NCBI GenBank assembly: GCA_021730205.1
Contig: CP072533.1
Location: forward strand, 711,380-775,379
Direction of reading: 5' to 3'
From: Candidatus Ruthia sp. Cpac_8_S14
GTDB lineage: Bacteria > Pseudomonadota > Gammaproteobacteria > PS1 > Pseudothioglobaceae
DNA: 64,000 bases
Shown: positions 38,906 through 48,745 of the stretch, in pieces
How positions within the stretch are numbered: the first letter of the stretch is position 1
How the letters are laid out: each line of letters starts with the position of its first letter
The notes under the pieces: generated by a model
Seen by the model: the letters and a program-made list of their open reading frames with translations, nothing else
What the model was told of the DNA's origin: nothing
Database searches by the model: none
Program-made: the position numbers and the translations under genes

Positions 38906-40180
38906 TTACAAATCATAGCCTTTTTCTTCATGAGAAACAATATCCAAACCCTGTTGTTCCTCCTCTTCACTCACTCTTAAACCCGTTATGGCATCCACCA
39001 CTTTAAGAATAAGATAAGTGACAACAGCCGTATAAACAACCGTTGCCACTACACCTGTAAATTGAATTTGTAATTGGTCAGAAATCACAATTGCCTCATG
39101 ATTCCAGCCACCTTGTCCAGAAAAAAAACCCAACTCTTTAGAGGCAAAAAACCCTGCCATTAAAGTACCAATAATACCACCCACACCATGCACAGGAAAT
39201 ACATCTAATGAATCATCAATTTTAAATTTTTGCTTGATGATAATCACCGCATTAAAACACACAATACCCGCAATAAATCCAATTACCAAAGCACTTGTAG
39301 GGCCCACAAAACCTGAGGCTGGTGTAATTGTTCCCAAGCCTGCGACCATGCCTGTTACTGTACCTAATGCAGTTGGTTTACCAAATTTAATCCACTCATA
39401 AAACATCCAGGTAATCGCACCCGTTGCTGCTGAAATGTGCGTCACCAAAATAGCCATCGCCGCATCCCCACCTGCTGTCAAAGCAGAACCACCATTAAAA
39501 CCAAACCAACCAACCCACAACATCGCCGCACCCGTAATGGTCATGGTCATGTTGTGCGGTGGTATGGGTTTTTTTAAAAAATCTTTCCTAGGGCCCAAAA
39601 CAATAGCCGCTACTAACGCCGCAATACCTGCAGTAATATGAACAACTATACCACCAGCATAGTCAAGCACATTGTCTAGCCACCCACCGCCCCACACCCA
39701 ATGTGTAATAGGTGCATAAACCACTAATAACCAAATAGAGCTAAATAATAACACCGCTGAAAATTTCATTCTTTCTGCATAGCCGCCAATAATCAAAGCT
39801 GGAGTAATAATGGCAAATGTCATTTGAAACATGATGAACAAAGATTCTGGAATTGAGCCATTGACTGTATTTATACTGACTTGTGCCAAAAGTACATTAG
39901 AAAAATCACCAAAGTAAGAGTTATTACCTGAAAAAGCAATAGAATAACCCACTACAAACCACAGAACACTTATAATACCCGCAATAGAAAAGCACTGCAT
40001 TAATATTGATAAGATATTATTAGTGCGAACTAGCCCACCATAAAATAACGCCAAACCTGGCAATGTCATAAACAACACCAAAGCTATTGATGTCATTATC
40101 CAAGCCGTATCAGCACCATTAATATCTTGTGCAAATACACCCATTGGTAAACATGCCAATATTGTTAATATTTTTTTCAT
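38906..40180 (-). CDS. amtB: Ammonium transporter
   Basis: The ATG at 40180 follows AAGGAG at good spacing and gives a cleavable signal peptide (ending VFAQ) and 424 residues with 11 membrane helices. AmtB trimers conduct ammonium and are plugged by GlnK. Conserved stretches are GLALFYGGLVR, WVGWFGFNGGSAL and FPVHGVGGIIGTL, with the twin pore histidines in HITAG and HGVGG. It follows its glnK by ten bases. A longer start at 40210 would overlap glnK and was rejected. The paralogue at 33.6 kb is dead. Confidence 0.97.
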   Translation of the reverse strand: MKKILTILACLPMGVFAQDINGADTAWIMTSIALVLFMTLPGLALFYGGLVRTNNILSILMQCFSIAGIISVLWFVVGYSIAFSGNNSYFGDFSNVLLAQVSINTVNGSIPESLFIMFQMTFAIITPALIIGGYAERMKFSAVLLFSSIWLLVVYAPITHWVWGGGWLDNVLDYAGGIVVHITAGIAALVAAIVLGPRKDFLKKPIPPHNMTMTITGAAMLWVGWFGFNGGSALTAGGDAAMAILVTHISAATGAITWMFYEWIKFGKPTALGTVTGMVAGLGTITPASGFVGPTSALVIGFIAGIVCFNAVIIIKQKFKIDDSLDVFPVHGVGGIIGTLMAGFFASKELGFFSGQGGWNHEAIVISDQLQIQFTGVVATVVYTAVVTYLILKVVDAITGLRVSEEEEQQGLDIVSHEEKGYDL

Positions 40181-40190
40181 TGCTAGCTCC

Positions 40191-40529
40191 TTAAAGCGCG
40201 TCTTTATCAATTTCGCCTGTACGAATACGAATCACCTTGTCTAAATTAGTCACAAAAATTTTGCCATCACCTACTTTACCAGAATTAGCCACATTACTAA
40301 TCACCCCAATCACTTCATCAAGTCTTGAAGCCTCAATCGCAATTTCTAATTTAATTTTAGGCAAGAAATCAATTTGATACTCCGCCCCTCGATACAACTC
40401 TGTGTGTCCTTTTTGACGACCAAAACCTCTCACTTCAGTCACCGTTACGCCAGATACACCAACTTCGGATAACGCCTCCCTAACATCGTCTAATTTATGC
40501 GGTCTTAAAATCGCTGTCACAAACTTCAT
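40191..40529 (-). CDS. glnK: Nitrogen regulatory protein PII (paired with amtB)
   Basis: A 112-residue PII protein with intact T-loop [15 protein letters not shown] and B-loop SGKVGDGKIF of normal length. As GlnK it would bind AmtB and close it when nitrogen is abundant, reversed by uridylylation of the T-loop Tyr. It is the first gene of glnK-amtB. It shares most of its sequence with the first copy at 34.0 kb. Confidence 0.96.
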   Translation of the reverse strand: MKFVTAILRPHKLDDVREALSEVGVSGVTVTEVRGFGRQKGHTELYRGAEYQIDFLPKIKLEIAIEASRLDEVIGVISNVANSGKVGDGKIFVTNLDKVIRIRTGEIDKDAL

Positions 40530-40776
40530 ATTTCTCTCCTATTTTCGTCATTAATCTAGATCATCATGCAATTTTCATTGCCATACATTGCCTAATTATA
40601 GAAATTATTTAGAGAAAAAGCAATAGCCCAAGCGGCCTTTTATAGATACTTAAAAACACAATTAAACTATTTGTAGCTGATATATAATCGTTGCCTTTAT
40701 TTGTTGACACTAAGAGTATAGTTAAGAAAACCGTGGTTTGCATGGCTATTATTAGTATTACTATTAAAAAAATAGC
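40530..40776 (-). promoter_or_regulatory. Upstream region of glnK-amtB
   Basis: No gene was seen here. On the minus strand TGGCAATGAAAATTGCA resembles a sigma-54 promoter, the usual control of glnK-amtB, but the GG and GC dinucleotides are 11 rather than 10 bases apart. The AT-rich remainder shows no other clear signal. Confidence 0.3.
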
Positions 40777-41717
40777 TTAATTTAATACAATACTACCAAT
40801 CCTAAAATAATTTTGTCCTGCGCTTGTGCCCAGGCTTTCAAGTTCAAATAGATGGGTTTGTGTTATACACCCTCACTGGTTGTTATGAGCAGTTGAATAT
40901 TGACTTGCTCCCAGCCCCTTTTTCTGTTCTAAGTGTGTAGTAATGCTAGGCGTTCATCATCCATATACAAAGCAATACTCACCCCTTTATTGGCATTAAT
41001 CCAAAAGGAAAACTCATACATTTGGCTGGCTTTAAGCTCAATCTGTTGTTGCCAAGAAGCTTTAACCTCGCCCAAAGTAGAAACCATCAACCATTAAAAA
41101 CTTACCAAAACCTCCTAAGCCAGAAGTATCGCCCAAGCCCCAATTGAACGGTGTGTCAACAATGGTTAAGGTGTCATGCCCTCGTGCCTGAGTAAGAATT
41201 TGATAATCTGTTTGGAACAGCTTGACTACCTTGTTCAAAACAAGCATTGTAGTGGCAATTAAATTGATAATAGGGAGCGGCAATATCTATTCCATTCTCA
41301 ATATATTGGTTTGCTTCTTGTTGAAATTAAAAGGTGTTGTAATTGTTAAATAAAAAGTTTCGAACAGTAAAATATTTTCCATCTAAATACACGTAGTAAC
41401 TATGCGAGTAACTTTCTGGGGTTTGTATCTGCGCCAATATTGTAAAACCATGCGCGCCTATATGTATTATTATCGTTTACTACCTGAGAAAACTCTTGCA
41501 TAAAATTATCATACTCAAATTGCCACTCTTTATGCGCCATGGCTAATTCATAATCCGTTTGCCAAGTGTCATAGCCTTGTTGGTTATAACCCCATTGATC
41601 ATAGTCTTCACTGTCATAGGTTTTTTTCTCAAGGCTGCGTTTAATTTGTTCAAGAGCACCTTAGTTTGCTGTTGGTGAGCTTATTTGATTTGCTCTAAGG
41701 CTTTTTTTATCCGCCAT
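40777..41717 (-). pseudogene. Large secreted protein with carbohydrate-binding-like module, broken
   Basis: From ATG 41717 the minus strand reads MADKKSLRANQ, a stop, then YDQWGYNQQGYDTWQTDYE and HKEWQFEYDNFMQEFSQVV, another break, then VDTPFNWGLGDTSGLGGFGK, SWQQQIELKASQMYEFSFWI and YMDDERLAL. It ends FELESLGTSAGQNYFRIGSI at TAA 40777-40779. The second half has the jelly-roll rhythm of CBM or surface-binding domains; the first half is unknown. Several frameshifts make it dead. It may have belonged with Rhs-type proteins. Confidence 0.55.
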
Positions 41718-41851
41718 CGAGATATACACCATATTTGTATAAGTTTATTAAGAACTAATTTTTTAATTATGTTTCTTGGTTGTATTCACTCTTTTTTGAA
41801 CATTTGCTTTCTATTGTACTTTGTTTACTTTAATTGAACAAGTGTTCTTTA

Positions 41852-42078
41852 ATGAAAAAAAACAATTCATACCAAGGCTTATAACAATTAGTTGCTGCAT
41901 GGCTTAAAACATCTCGTGAAAAAAAAGACATTACTATTCTTCAATTTGCTGAGCAAATATCTGTACATCATTCTATTGTTTGGAATATAGAAAACGCTGA
42001 ACGTCGATTGGATATTACTGCCAACAGCTTGGCGTTGACCCTGTTATGGGTATTAAGATCCTGATTGAAGCGCAGTAA
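41852..42078 (+). pseudogene. XRE-family helix-turn-helix regulator, broken
   Basis: MKKNNSYQGL then TAA, then QLVAAWLKTSREKKDITILQ and FAEQISVHHSIVWNIENAER, a Cro/CI-type helix-turn-helix. The tail LGVDPVMGIKILIEAQ is in the next frame with a deletion before it. It ends at TAA 42076-42078. These short regulators are often phage- or island-borne. Confidence 0.75.
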
Positions 42079-42339
42079 TTTTATTGGTATTGACACTGAT
42101 TGGCTTATTTGGCTTTTTAAGTTCTTGTTAAAAAATACTCTTAATGCTTGACTTGTTGTTTCAGATCTCGATGAACAGCCTTATCAAGTTCTAACTTGTT
42201 ATTTTTTTAACGTTTTTTATGAAAGATTTGGATTGAAAAACTTGTATAAAAACTATCCAAATTTATATTCAGACCTTTACTTATGATTAAGTTCTTCAAC
42301 GCTCATTAATAAAGTCGTAGGTTAAATCTGGATTATCTA

Positions 42340-42740
42340 CCGTACATTTATCAATGCTTATCATTGCTTAGTGCTTTTTCCAACTCTGATTGACAATAGC
42401 AAAAAGCCCTGAAAGGGTTGCATTATTAAGTGCATAAGTAGGGGTGATTGGAACAGCGTCTGGCATATTAGCAACACAACAGTGCACAACACCCATCTAT
42501 AATATAAGGTTGAGTCAACACGTTCGTGGTCTCAAAACAACCGCTCTGCCACTTGGCTCATAGGCTTAAGTAGTGGTAGTTCGCCTTGGTCATTAGTAAT
42601 AGTTTCACAGCAATACAAATAGCACTAAAATTGACTAACGCTTTTGTTGCACTAAAAACCGACTCAGGCGTACCTCTCTCTATACGATATTCATTATTTT
42701 TAATTTCTTTTGGAATGCCAACAATCATTTTTTTATCCAT
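42340..42740 (-). pseudogene. ald: Alanine dehydrogenase (ald), internally deleted
   Basis: From ATG 42740 the minus strand reads MIVGIPKEIKNNEYRI, the Ald N terminus. It reaches KGELPLLKPMSQVAERL after a shift, jumps over the NAD-binding domain, and resumes with [20 protein letters not shown], the conserved C-terminal segment. Roughly 200 residues are missing. Ald interconverts alanine and pyruvate with release of ammonium. No gene was identified in the 260 bases between this remnant and the XRE fragment. Confidence 0.8.
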
Positions 42741-42846
42741 CTATAAAAAACAACACTAAAGATAACAAGCTGTCATAACTTAAACTGAATTTTTTCATAA
42801 AGAATAGCGATTATTACGGACAGTTTTAATAAAAGAAATGCTATTT

Positions 42847-43527
42847 TTAACAGTTTTTATATAACAAATCCTTGCGTTTTTCTTGGGTTTTTTTGATGGA
42901 TTGCTTTTTTCGCCAAGTATCAATATTAGCTTGATGTCCGCTTAGTAATACTTCAGGCACTGCTTGGTTATCAATAACTTCAGGGCGTGTATAGTGCGGA
43001 TAGTCTAATAAATTATTTGTAAAAGAGTCGTTTAATGAATCGACATTGCCAAGTACGTTTGGAATTTGCCGACTAACCGTGTCAATAAGTAGCATAGCTG
43101 CTAATTCGCCACCACTAATAACATAATCACCAATGGATATTTCCATATCAATATCATGCTCAATAATGCGTTCGTCTACGCCTTCATAGCGCCCGCATAG
43201 TAGAGTAATTGAGTCAAGCGTAGATAATTCTTTAGCTAATTTATGCTTAAGTAGTTGTCCTTGTGGTGATAGATAAATAACTTTTGTTCTTGGGTTGGCT
43301 TGTTTGATTTTATTAATACAATCACGAATAGGTTTAACTTGCATCACCATGCCAGCACCACCGCCATAGGGTTTATCGTCAATATTTTTGTATTTGTTGT
43401 TGCTAAACTCTCTGAGTTGCCAAGTGTGAATTGAGAGGTGTGATTTTTTAATGGCGCGTGCAATAACACCTTCATCCTTAATGGCATTAAACATATCAGG
43501 AAATAGAGTGATAACATCAAAGCGCAT
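42847..43527 (-). CDS. trmD: tRNA (guanine-N1-)-methyltransferase
   Basis: This 226-residue enzyme methylates G37 of tRNAs to prevent frameshifting. The trefoil-knot SPOUT motifs are PYGGGAGMVMQ, YLSPQGQ, LLCGRYEGVDER, and EISIGDYVISGGELA. It is slightly short of the usual 240-250 residues. The normal rpsP-rimM-trmD-rplS operon is not present; instead it follows dapE by three bases. Confidence 0.96.
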   Translation of the reverse strand: MRFDVITLFPDMFNAIKDEGVIARAIKKSHLSIHTWQLREFSNNKYKNIDDKPYGGGAGMVMQVKPIRDCINKIKQANPRTKVIYLSPQGQLLKHKLAKELSTLDSITLLCGRYEGVDERIIEHDIDMEISIGDYVISGGELAAMLLIDTVSRQIPNVLGNVDSLNDSFTNNLLDYPHYTRPEVIDNQAVPEVLLSGHQANIDTWRKKQSIKKTQEKRKDLLYKNC

Positions 43528-43530
43528 AAG

Positions 43531-44661
43531 CTAGGTGAGTATGTTTTTTAAAACGTGGTAATAAATATCACTCAAATCTTCTAAGTCTTGGGTAGATACG
43601 CATTCATCAACTTGATGAATGGTGGCGTTCAGAGGACCTAATTCTACCACTTGAGCCTTTAAAATTGGTGCAATGAAACGCCCATCAGAAGTGCCGCCTG
43701 AGGTGGATAGTTGGGTGTTTATATTCTTGACGGTCTTAATCGCATCAACACAGGCATTAACCAGTTCACCTTTTGGGGTTAAGAAGGGGTAACCAGAATG
43801 CTTCCAAGTAATTTGATATTCAAAATTATGCTTGTCTAAAATCACGCAGACTCGGCTTTGCAATTGTTCATGAGTATTTTGCGTGGAATAACGAAAGTTA
43901 AAAACAACATCACTTTCATCTGGAATAACGTTAGTCACCCCTGTACCTGAGTGGATATTAGAGATTTGAAAACTGGTGGCTGGAAAATACTCATTACTCT
44001 CATCCCAAACCTCATTGCACAAATCATCTAACGCTGGTATGGCTAAGTGAATAGGGTTATGTGCCAAATGCGGATAGGCAATGTGCCCTTGTTTGCCAAT
44101 GACTTTTAAAGTACCATTTAGAGAACCGCGACGACCATTTTTAATCACATCTCCTAGCTCATTAGTGGCTGATGGCTCGCCCACTAAGCAATAATCAACG
44201 GTTTGATTGATTTTTTTTAAGTACTGCGCAACTTTAACAGTACCATCAGTAGCAGGACCTTCCTCGTCAGAGGTGATTAAACACCCAATTGAGCCTTTAT
44301 GATTAGGATAATCTTTAACAAATCTATCCGTGGCACTAAGCATGGCTGCTAAAGAGCCCTTCATGTCAGCTGTTCCACGACCATGCAACATGCCATCTTT
44401 AACTTGGGCAGAAAAAGGCGGTGTGTGCCATTTTGACTCATCACCCACAGGCACGACATCGGTATGCCCTGCAAACACAAACACAGGAGATTGCTGACCA
44501 CGTACTGCCCAAAAATTATCAACTTCGCCAAATTTTAAATCAGTAATTTTAAAATTAAGACGGCTCAAATAATTGCTCATAATGGACTGGCAACCTTTGT
44601 CTTTCGGGGTGAACGAGTCTATACTAACGAGCTTTTTTGCTAATGCTAAAGTTTCACTCAT
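43531..44661 (-). CDS. dapE: Succinyl-diaminopimelate desuccinylase
   Basis: This 376-residue M20-family zinc enzyme hydrolyses N-succinyl-LL-DAP in lysine/peptidoglycan synthesis. Metal-binding and catalytic motifs are FAGHTDVVPVGD, GRGTADMKGS and SDEEGPATDGT, with C-terminal TSGGTSDGRF. It sits between ccmI (four bases upstream) and trmD. Confidence 0.96.
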   Translation of the reverse strand: MSETLALAKKLVSIDSFTPKDKGCQSIMSNYLSRLNFKITDLKFGEVDNFWAVRGQQSPVFVFAGHTDVVPVGDESKWHTPPFSAQVKDGMLHGRGTADMKGSLAAMLSATDRFVKDYPNHKGSIGCLITSDEEGPATDGTVKVAQYLKKINQTVDYCLVGEPSATNELGDVIKNGRRGSLNGTLKVIGKQGHIAYPHLAHNPIHLAIPALDDLCNEVWDESNEYFPATSFQISNIHSGTGVTNVIPDESDVVFNFRYSTQNTHEQLQSRVCVILDKHNFEYQITWKHSGYPFLTPKGELVNACVDAIKTVKNINTQLSTSGGTSDGRFIAPILKAQVVELGPLNATIHQVDECVSTQDLEDLSDIYYHVLKNILT

Positions 44662-44665
44662 AGGA

Positions 44666-45835
44666 TTATTTTACTTTCAAGTGAATGGATGGATTGTTAG
44701 CCACATTAATAGCCTTGCTAAGCACTTGTATATCGCCGACACCTCGCATGGCAGAGCCAGTTGCGCTAATACGCACTACTGCAATCACTTGCTCGTGGGT
44801 TGACAGTTGATTGTTTTGTATAACAGAATCTTGGTCGGTTAAAATCATCTGGCCTGTAAAATCTTTTAGCTTGATTTTTTTAATCGCAATTGGCATCGGT
44901 CTGCCCTTGGCTGCTTTAACATAAATCATGATAAAATCTTCGCTAGACCTTGATTTTAGTATCTTGTCAGACACATCGACACGCACACTAACAGAATGCT
45001 CAGGTGTGTTCTTACTCTCTTCAACCGTTTTTAGCTCAGATAAAGCATTAACCAAAACCGCTCGGTCAATACTACCCTCTGGCAGGGCACTAAGTGCACG
45101 TTGCCAAAGCCCTTTGGTCAAAACAAAGTCTCGTTGGCTCACGGCAAACATACCTGCCAAATACAAGGCGTCTGGTGCGTTCGGCTCAATCTTCAAAGCT
45201 TGTTTAATTAATTTAACAGACTGGTCTGAAAATTGATTGTCGCTAGTAGCACTAATCATCATAGAGGCATATTCAACTAACAGTCTTGGATCCTTGGGGT
45301 TAATTTGATAAGATTTTTCATAGGCATCTATTGATAAGTCTAATTTTCCAAGTTCAAAATATGTAAGCCCGAGCATTTTCCAAGCCTCGGAATCATTCTT
45401 GTTAGTTTGCAAATACTGCACAATTTTGTTAGCGCTTTGCTCTAAACTTAATGGCTTTTCTGCACTTTCAAGTGGTTGACTCATGTTACTTTCTGGTGTC
45501 AGATATTGATAAACACCAATGGACATAACAGGCAATAATACTAATATTAATATCAAAACCCATGTGTTATTGCTGGCATTGTTTTGAATATTACTCACTT
45601 GTTGAAGTTCAATAGCCAGTGTTGTTGAAACCTCTTCTTTGGCTTGGTTGAATTGTTTTTCATCAATCAAATTCTGGTGTAAATCTTGCTCAAGTTCTAG
45701 TAATTTTTGTTTGCCTAGGGCAATATTAGAACTTTCAAGATTAATTTTATTGGATTTAAGAGGCCGATATAAAAACCAAATTATCCAAGCAAAGGAGGTA
45801 ATCACCATTAAAGCAAACCATAGATATAAACTCAT
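44666..45835 (-). CDS. ccmI: Cytochrome c maturation protein CcmI
   Basis: This 389-residue membrane protein has an N-terminal helix, a cytoplasmic coiled segment, a second helix (about residues 92-112) and a periplasmic TPR domain (LGLTYFELGKLDLSIDAYEK). The C-terminal CycH-like domain follows. CcmI holds apocytochrome c for the haem lyase CcmF, whose gene it overlaps by four bases. ccmG and ccmH, which usually lie between ccmF and ccmI, are absent here. Confidence 0.9.
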   Translation of the reverse strand: MSLYLWFALMVITSFAWIIWFLYRPLKSNKINLESSNIALGKQKLLELEQDLHQNLIDEKQFNQAKEEVSTTLAIELQQVSNIQNNASNNTWVLILILVLLPVMSIGVYQYLTPESNMSQPLESAEKPLSLEQSANKIVQYLQTNKNDSEAWKMLGLTYFELGKLDLSIDAYEKSYQINPKDPRLLVEYASMMISATSDNQFSDQSVKLIKQALKIEPNAPDALYLAGMFAVSQRDFVLTKGLWQRALSALPEGSIDRAVLVNALSELKTVEESKNTPEHSVSVRVDVSDKILKSRSSEDFIMIYVKAAKGRPMPIAIKKIKLKDFTGQMILTDQDSVIQNNQLSTHEQVIAVVRISATGSAMRGVGDIQVLSKAINVANNPSIHLKVK

Positions 45836-47736
45836 CCTTTCACCCTTAATCGATATCTTCTGTCAAATGTAGCTAGTAACGCACCTAATGCAATCAACAA
45901 GCCTCCTAGCCAAATCCAGCGTATGAGGGGCTTGTAATAAATCCTTAAACTCCATGAGTCGTCTTCTAAAGATTCACCCAGTGCAATATAAATATCACGA
46001 TATAAAGATGGATCAATCGCCGCTTCGGTCATAGGCATACCTGTGACGTATTGGCGTTTCTCAGGCCTTAAATCTGCTATTTTTTCATCCTCAAAATAAA
46101 CCTCTATATGGCCTTTATTGCCTTGATAGTTTTGACCAGATAGGCGTGTCACGCCTTTAAAAATAAAATCATAACCTGCTATGGTGATTGGTTTATCAAT
46201 ATCCATTTTTATATCTCTTTCAACGCCATACTGGCTTGTCACTGTCGCACCTAATAAGAATACAGCAATACCAATATGAGCACAAATCATGCCGATGAAA
46301 GCAAGACTCATGCTACCTTTTTGATTCAACCTTTGAAACAAAAGTACCAATGAGTGTGCAACTATCCAAATAAACAAAAAGATGGCTAATAAAACTGAGA
46401 TATTATCAGTCAATAATGCGCTAATAACAAACAACAAACCGACACCTACCCACACCCACTTTAATAAACCCGTTAGCCTTCGTGTAGTATCTTTCTTCCA
46501 ACGCAAAAAGGAGACAATCACCATGACCAGTACTGCTGGTATCATAATAGGCACAAACACTGCACCAAAATAAGGTGCACCTACTGAGATTTTTCCTAGA
46601 CCTAATGCATCTAACAGTAGTGGATAGAGCGTGCCTAGAAAAACACTTAACATTGCTGTCACTAATAAGATATTGTTAATTAGCAAACCACTCTCTCTTG
46701 ATAAAAGAGAAAAAGTATTACTACTTTGCATGAGTGAAGCGCGCCAAGCATACAGTGCCAACGAGCCACCAATCACAATCACTAAAAATATCAGAATAAA
46801 CAAGCCTTTAGCAGGGTCAGCAGCAAATGAATGTACTGAAGTAAGAATGCCTGATCTGACTAAAAATGTGCCTAATAAACTTAATGAAAAACCAGAAATA
46901 GCTAATAGTACAGTCCAATGTTTAAATGCACCACGCTTTTCACTCACGCTTAAAGAATGCACCAATGCTGTTGCCACTAACCATGGCATAAATGAGGCAT
47001 TTTCTACTGGATCCCAAAACCACCAACCACCCCAACCAAGCTCGTAATACGCCCACCAAGAACCAAGTATGATACCAAGTGTTAAAAATGCCCATGCGAT
47101 TAATGTCCAAGGGCGTGACCACCTGAGCCAAGTAGAATCTAGCTGTCCACGAATGAGTGATGACAAGACAAAGGCAAAGGGAACTGCCATCCCCACATAA
47201 CCCATATACAACATAGGTGGGTGAATAATTAAGCCAAAATCTTGTAGCAAGGGATTAAGCTCTCTCCCTTGTACTAGTACGATATCTAGACGCTCAAAAG
47301 GGTTAGAGGTTAATAATAAGAACAGTAAAAACCCGATACTAATTAAACCAAGAATAATAAGAATATAGTTCAATACTTCAGCAGGCAAACGCCTAGAGAA
47401 GACAGATACTGCTACACTCCAAGTAGCTAAAATTAAAGCCCATAACAACAAAGAACCTTCGTGCGCACCCCAAACAGCTGACATCTTAAAAATACTAGGC
47501 AGGTTTGTATTTGAATTACTTGCAACATACTTAACAGAAAAATCATCCATCACAAAGGCATTCATAAGAATGGCAAAAGCAATCAAAATCCAAAAGAATT
47601 GCATCCACAATAATGGTCTGGATAAGCCAGATAGTACGACATCGTGTTTAATTATACCTATAGTGGGCAAAACAACTTGTAACAACGCAAATATCAAGGC
47701 AAGCACTAATGCAAAGTGTCCAATTTCAATTAACAT
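45832..47736 (-). CDS. ccmF: Haem lyase subunit CcmF
   Basis: This 634-residue protein has about 15 membrane helices and ligates haem to apocytochrome c with CcmH and CcmI. The tryptophan-rich WWD haem-handling motif is in WGGWWFWDPVENASFMPW. Conserved His-containing segments and GILTSVHSF are present. It follows serB by six bases in the order serB-ccmF-ccmI-dapE-trmD. c-type cytochromes are needed for sulfur oxidation and respiration. Confidence 0.97.
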   Translation of the reverse strand: MLIEIGHFALVLALIFALLQVVLPTIGIIKHDVVLSGLSRPLLWMQFFWILIAFAILMNAFVMDDFSVKYVASNSNTNLPSIFKMSAVWGAHEGSLLLWALILATWSVAVSVFSRRLPAEVLNYILIILGLISIGFLLFLLLTSNPFERLDIVLVQGRELNPLLQDFGLIIHPPMLYMGYVGMAVPFAFVLSSLIRGQLDSTWLRWSRPWTLIAWAFLTLGIILGSWWAYYELGWGGWWFWDPVENASFMPWLVATALVHSLSVSEKRGAFKHWTVLLAISGFSLSLLGTFLVRSGILTSVHSFAADPAKGLFILIFLVIVIGGSLALYAWRASLMQSSNTFSLLSRESGLLINNILLVTAMLSVFLGTLYPLLLDALGLGKISVGAPYFGAVFVPIMIPAVLVMVIVSFLRWKKDTTRRLTGLLKWVWVGVGLLFVISALLTDNISVLLAIFLFIWIVAHSLVLLFQRLNQKGSMSLAFIGMICAHIGIAVFLLGATVTSQYGVERDIKMDIDKPITIAGYDFIFKGVTRLSGQNYQGNKGHIEVYFEDEKIADLRPEKRQYVTGMPMTEAAIDPSLYRDIYIALGESLEDDSWSLRIYYKPLIRWIWLGGLLIALGALLATFDRRYRLRVKG

Positions 47737-47742
47737 AGGTGG

Positions 47743-48546
47743 TTATGGATTAAATAAATCTATTATTTTATTCAATCCACCGAAGTTAATGACAATATTT
47801 GCATGCTTTATAACGCTAGGCTTGGCGTGATAAGCAACACTCAACCCAGCAATACGTATCATGCTTAAGTCATTAGCGCCATCACCCGCTACAATAACCT
47901 GACTATATGACAAGTCTTGTTTATCGCACAACTCCTTAACAAAATCTGCCTTAGTCTGTGCGTTAATCATCAGGCCTTTTATAACGCCAGTTAATTGGTT
48001 ATTTTCAATTGCTAGTACATTAGCACGTGCATAATCTAGCGCTAAATCTTGAGCCAAACGATTAGTAAAATAAGTAAAACCGCCTGACACGACTGCTGTT
48101 TGGATGGACTTGGTTTTAAAAAATGAAATAAGTTCCTTACCACCAGGATTGACTGATAAACGTTGAGTGTAAACCTTATCTAGCACATCAACACTAAGCC
48201 CTTTTAACAAGGCGACACGTTTAATTAAAGAAACATCAAAATCTAATTTACCTTGCATAGTAAGCTCGGTAATGGCTGATACTTGTGGTTTAATATTGGC
48301 AAAATCAGCAATTTCATCAATGCATTCAATATTAATCAAGGTTGAATCCATATCACTGACAAATAACTTAATATTAGAAAAATCAACCCCAGGCAAATGG
48401 TTAAAATCAGTTTGATATTGTTGTCTTAAATCATCAAGATTGGCTGATACCATTTGATGACGAATATGAGTGTTGAAAACTTGAAATTTGCTTGAAATTT
48501 TCTTGGCAATATTTTCATCTAGACTGTGTTGAATAGTGGGTTTCAT
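47743..48546 (-). CDS. serB: Phosphoserine phosphatase
   Basis: This HAD-family enzyme (267 residues from ATG 48546) performs the last step of serine synthesis. Motif I is DMDSTLINIECIDEIAD with the nucleophilic Asp, motif II includes VVSGGFTYF, and motif III/IV is VAGDGANDLSMI. The N-terminal ACT-like domain is short. A TTG six bases further upstream is possible but has no better ribosome site. tRNA-Leu lies immediately upstream on the same strand. Confidence 0.95.
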   Translation of the reverse strand: MKPTIQHSLDENIAKKISSKFQVFNTHIRHQMVSANLDDLRQQYQTDFNHLPGVDFSNIKLFVSDMDSTLINIECIDEIADFANIKPQVSAITELTMQGKLDFDVSLIKRVALLKGLSVDVLDKVYTQRLSVNPGGKELISFFKTKSIQTAVVSGGFTYFTNRLAQDLALDYARANVLAIENNQLTGVIKGLMINAQTKADFVKELCDKQDLSYSQVIVAGDGANDLSMIRIAGLSVAYHAKPSVIKHANIVINFGGLNKIIDLFNP

Positions 48547-48568
48547 GCTCAAATTAACAACCTAGTAT

Positions 48569-48653
48569 TGGTGCGGAAGGAGAGACTCGAACTCTCATGT
48601 CTTTCAACACTGGAACCTAAATCCAGCGTGTCTACCAATTCCACCACTCCCGC
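48569..48653 (-). tRNA. tRNA-Leu (anticodon UAG)
   Basis: The minus strand folds as an 85-nt leucine tRNA with a long variable arm. The acceptor stem GCGGGAG pairs with CTTCCGC (one G-T), the anticodon loop is TTTAGGT giving UAG (reads CUA and other CUN codons), the T arm is GAGAGTTCGAGTCTCTC, and CCA is encoded. It lies between serB and a hairpin. Confidence 0.97.
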
Positions 48654-48663
48654 ATGTCAATCT

Positions 48664-48684
48664 AAACTCCCTTTCAGGGAGTTT
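48664..48684. other. Perfect 9-bp hairpin upstream of tRNA-Leu
   Basis: AAACTCCCT (48664-48672) and AGGGAGTTT (48676-48684) with a TTC loop. No U-tract follows on either strand, so it is not a clear terminator; it could be a processing signal in the tRNA precursor or an upstream operator. Confidence 0.5.
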
Positions 48685-48690
48685 GAAGAT

Positions 48691-48719
48691 TTGAAATTAT
48701 ACCTAATTAATGTTATAGT
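48691..48719 (+). promoter_or_regulatory. Sigma-70 promoter of the DUF2892 gene
   Basis: TTGAAA (48691-48696), a 17-base spacer, and TATAGT (48714-48719), 26 bases before the ATG of the next gene, with GAAGGAG in between. Confidence 0.6.
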
Positions 48720-48745
48720 GACAGTTTTTACATGAAGGAGAACGC

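Noticed and set aside
42079..42339. A gene between the XRE and alanine dehydrogenase remnants
   Set aside because: A short minus-strand stretch (KLELDKAVHRDLKQQVKH) was seen, but it has no start, no family match and stops on both sides.
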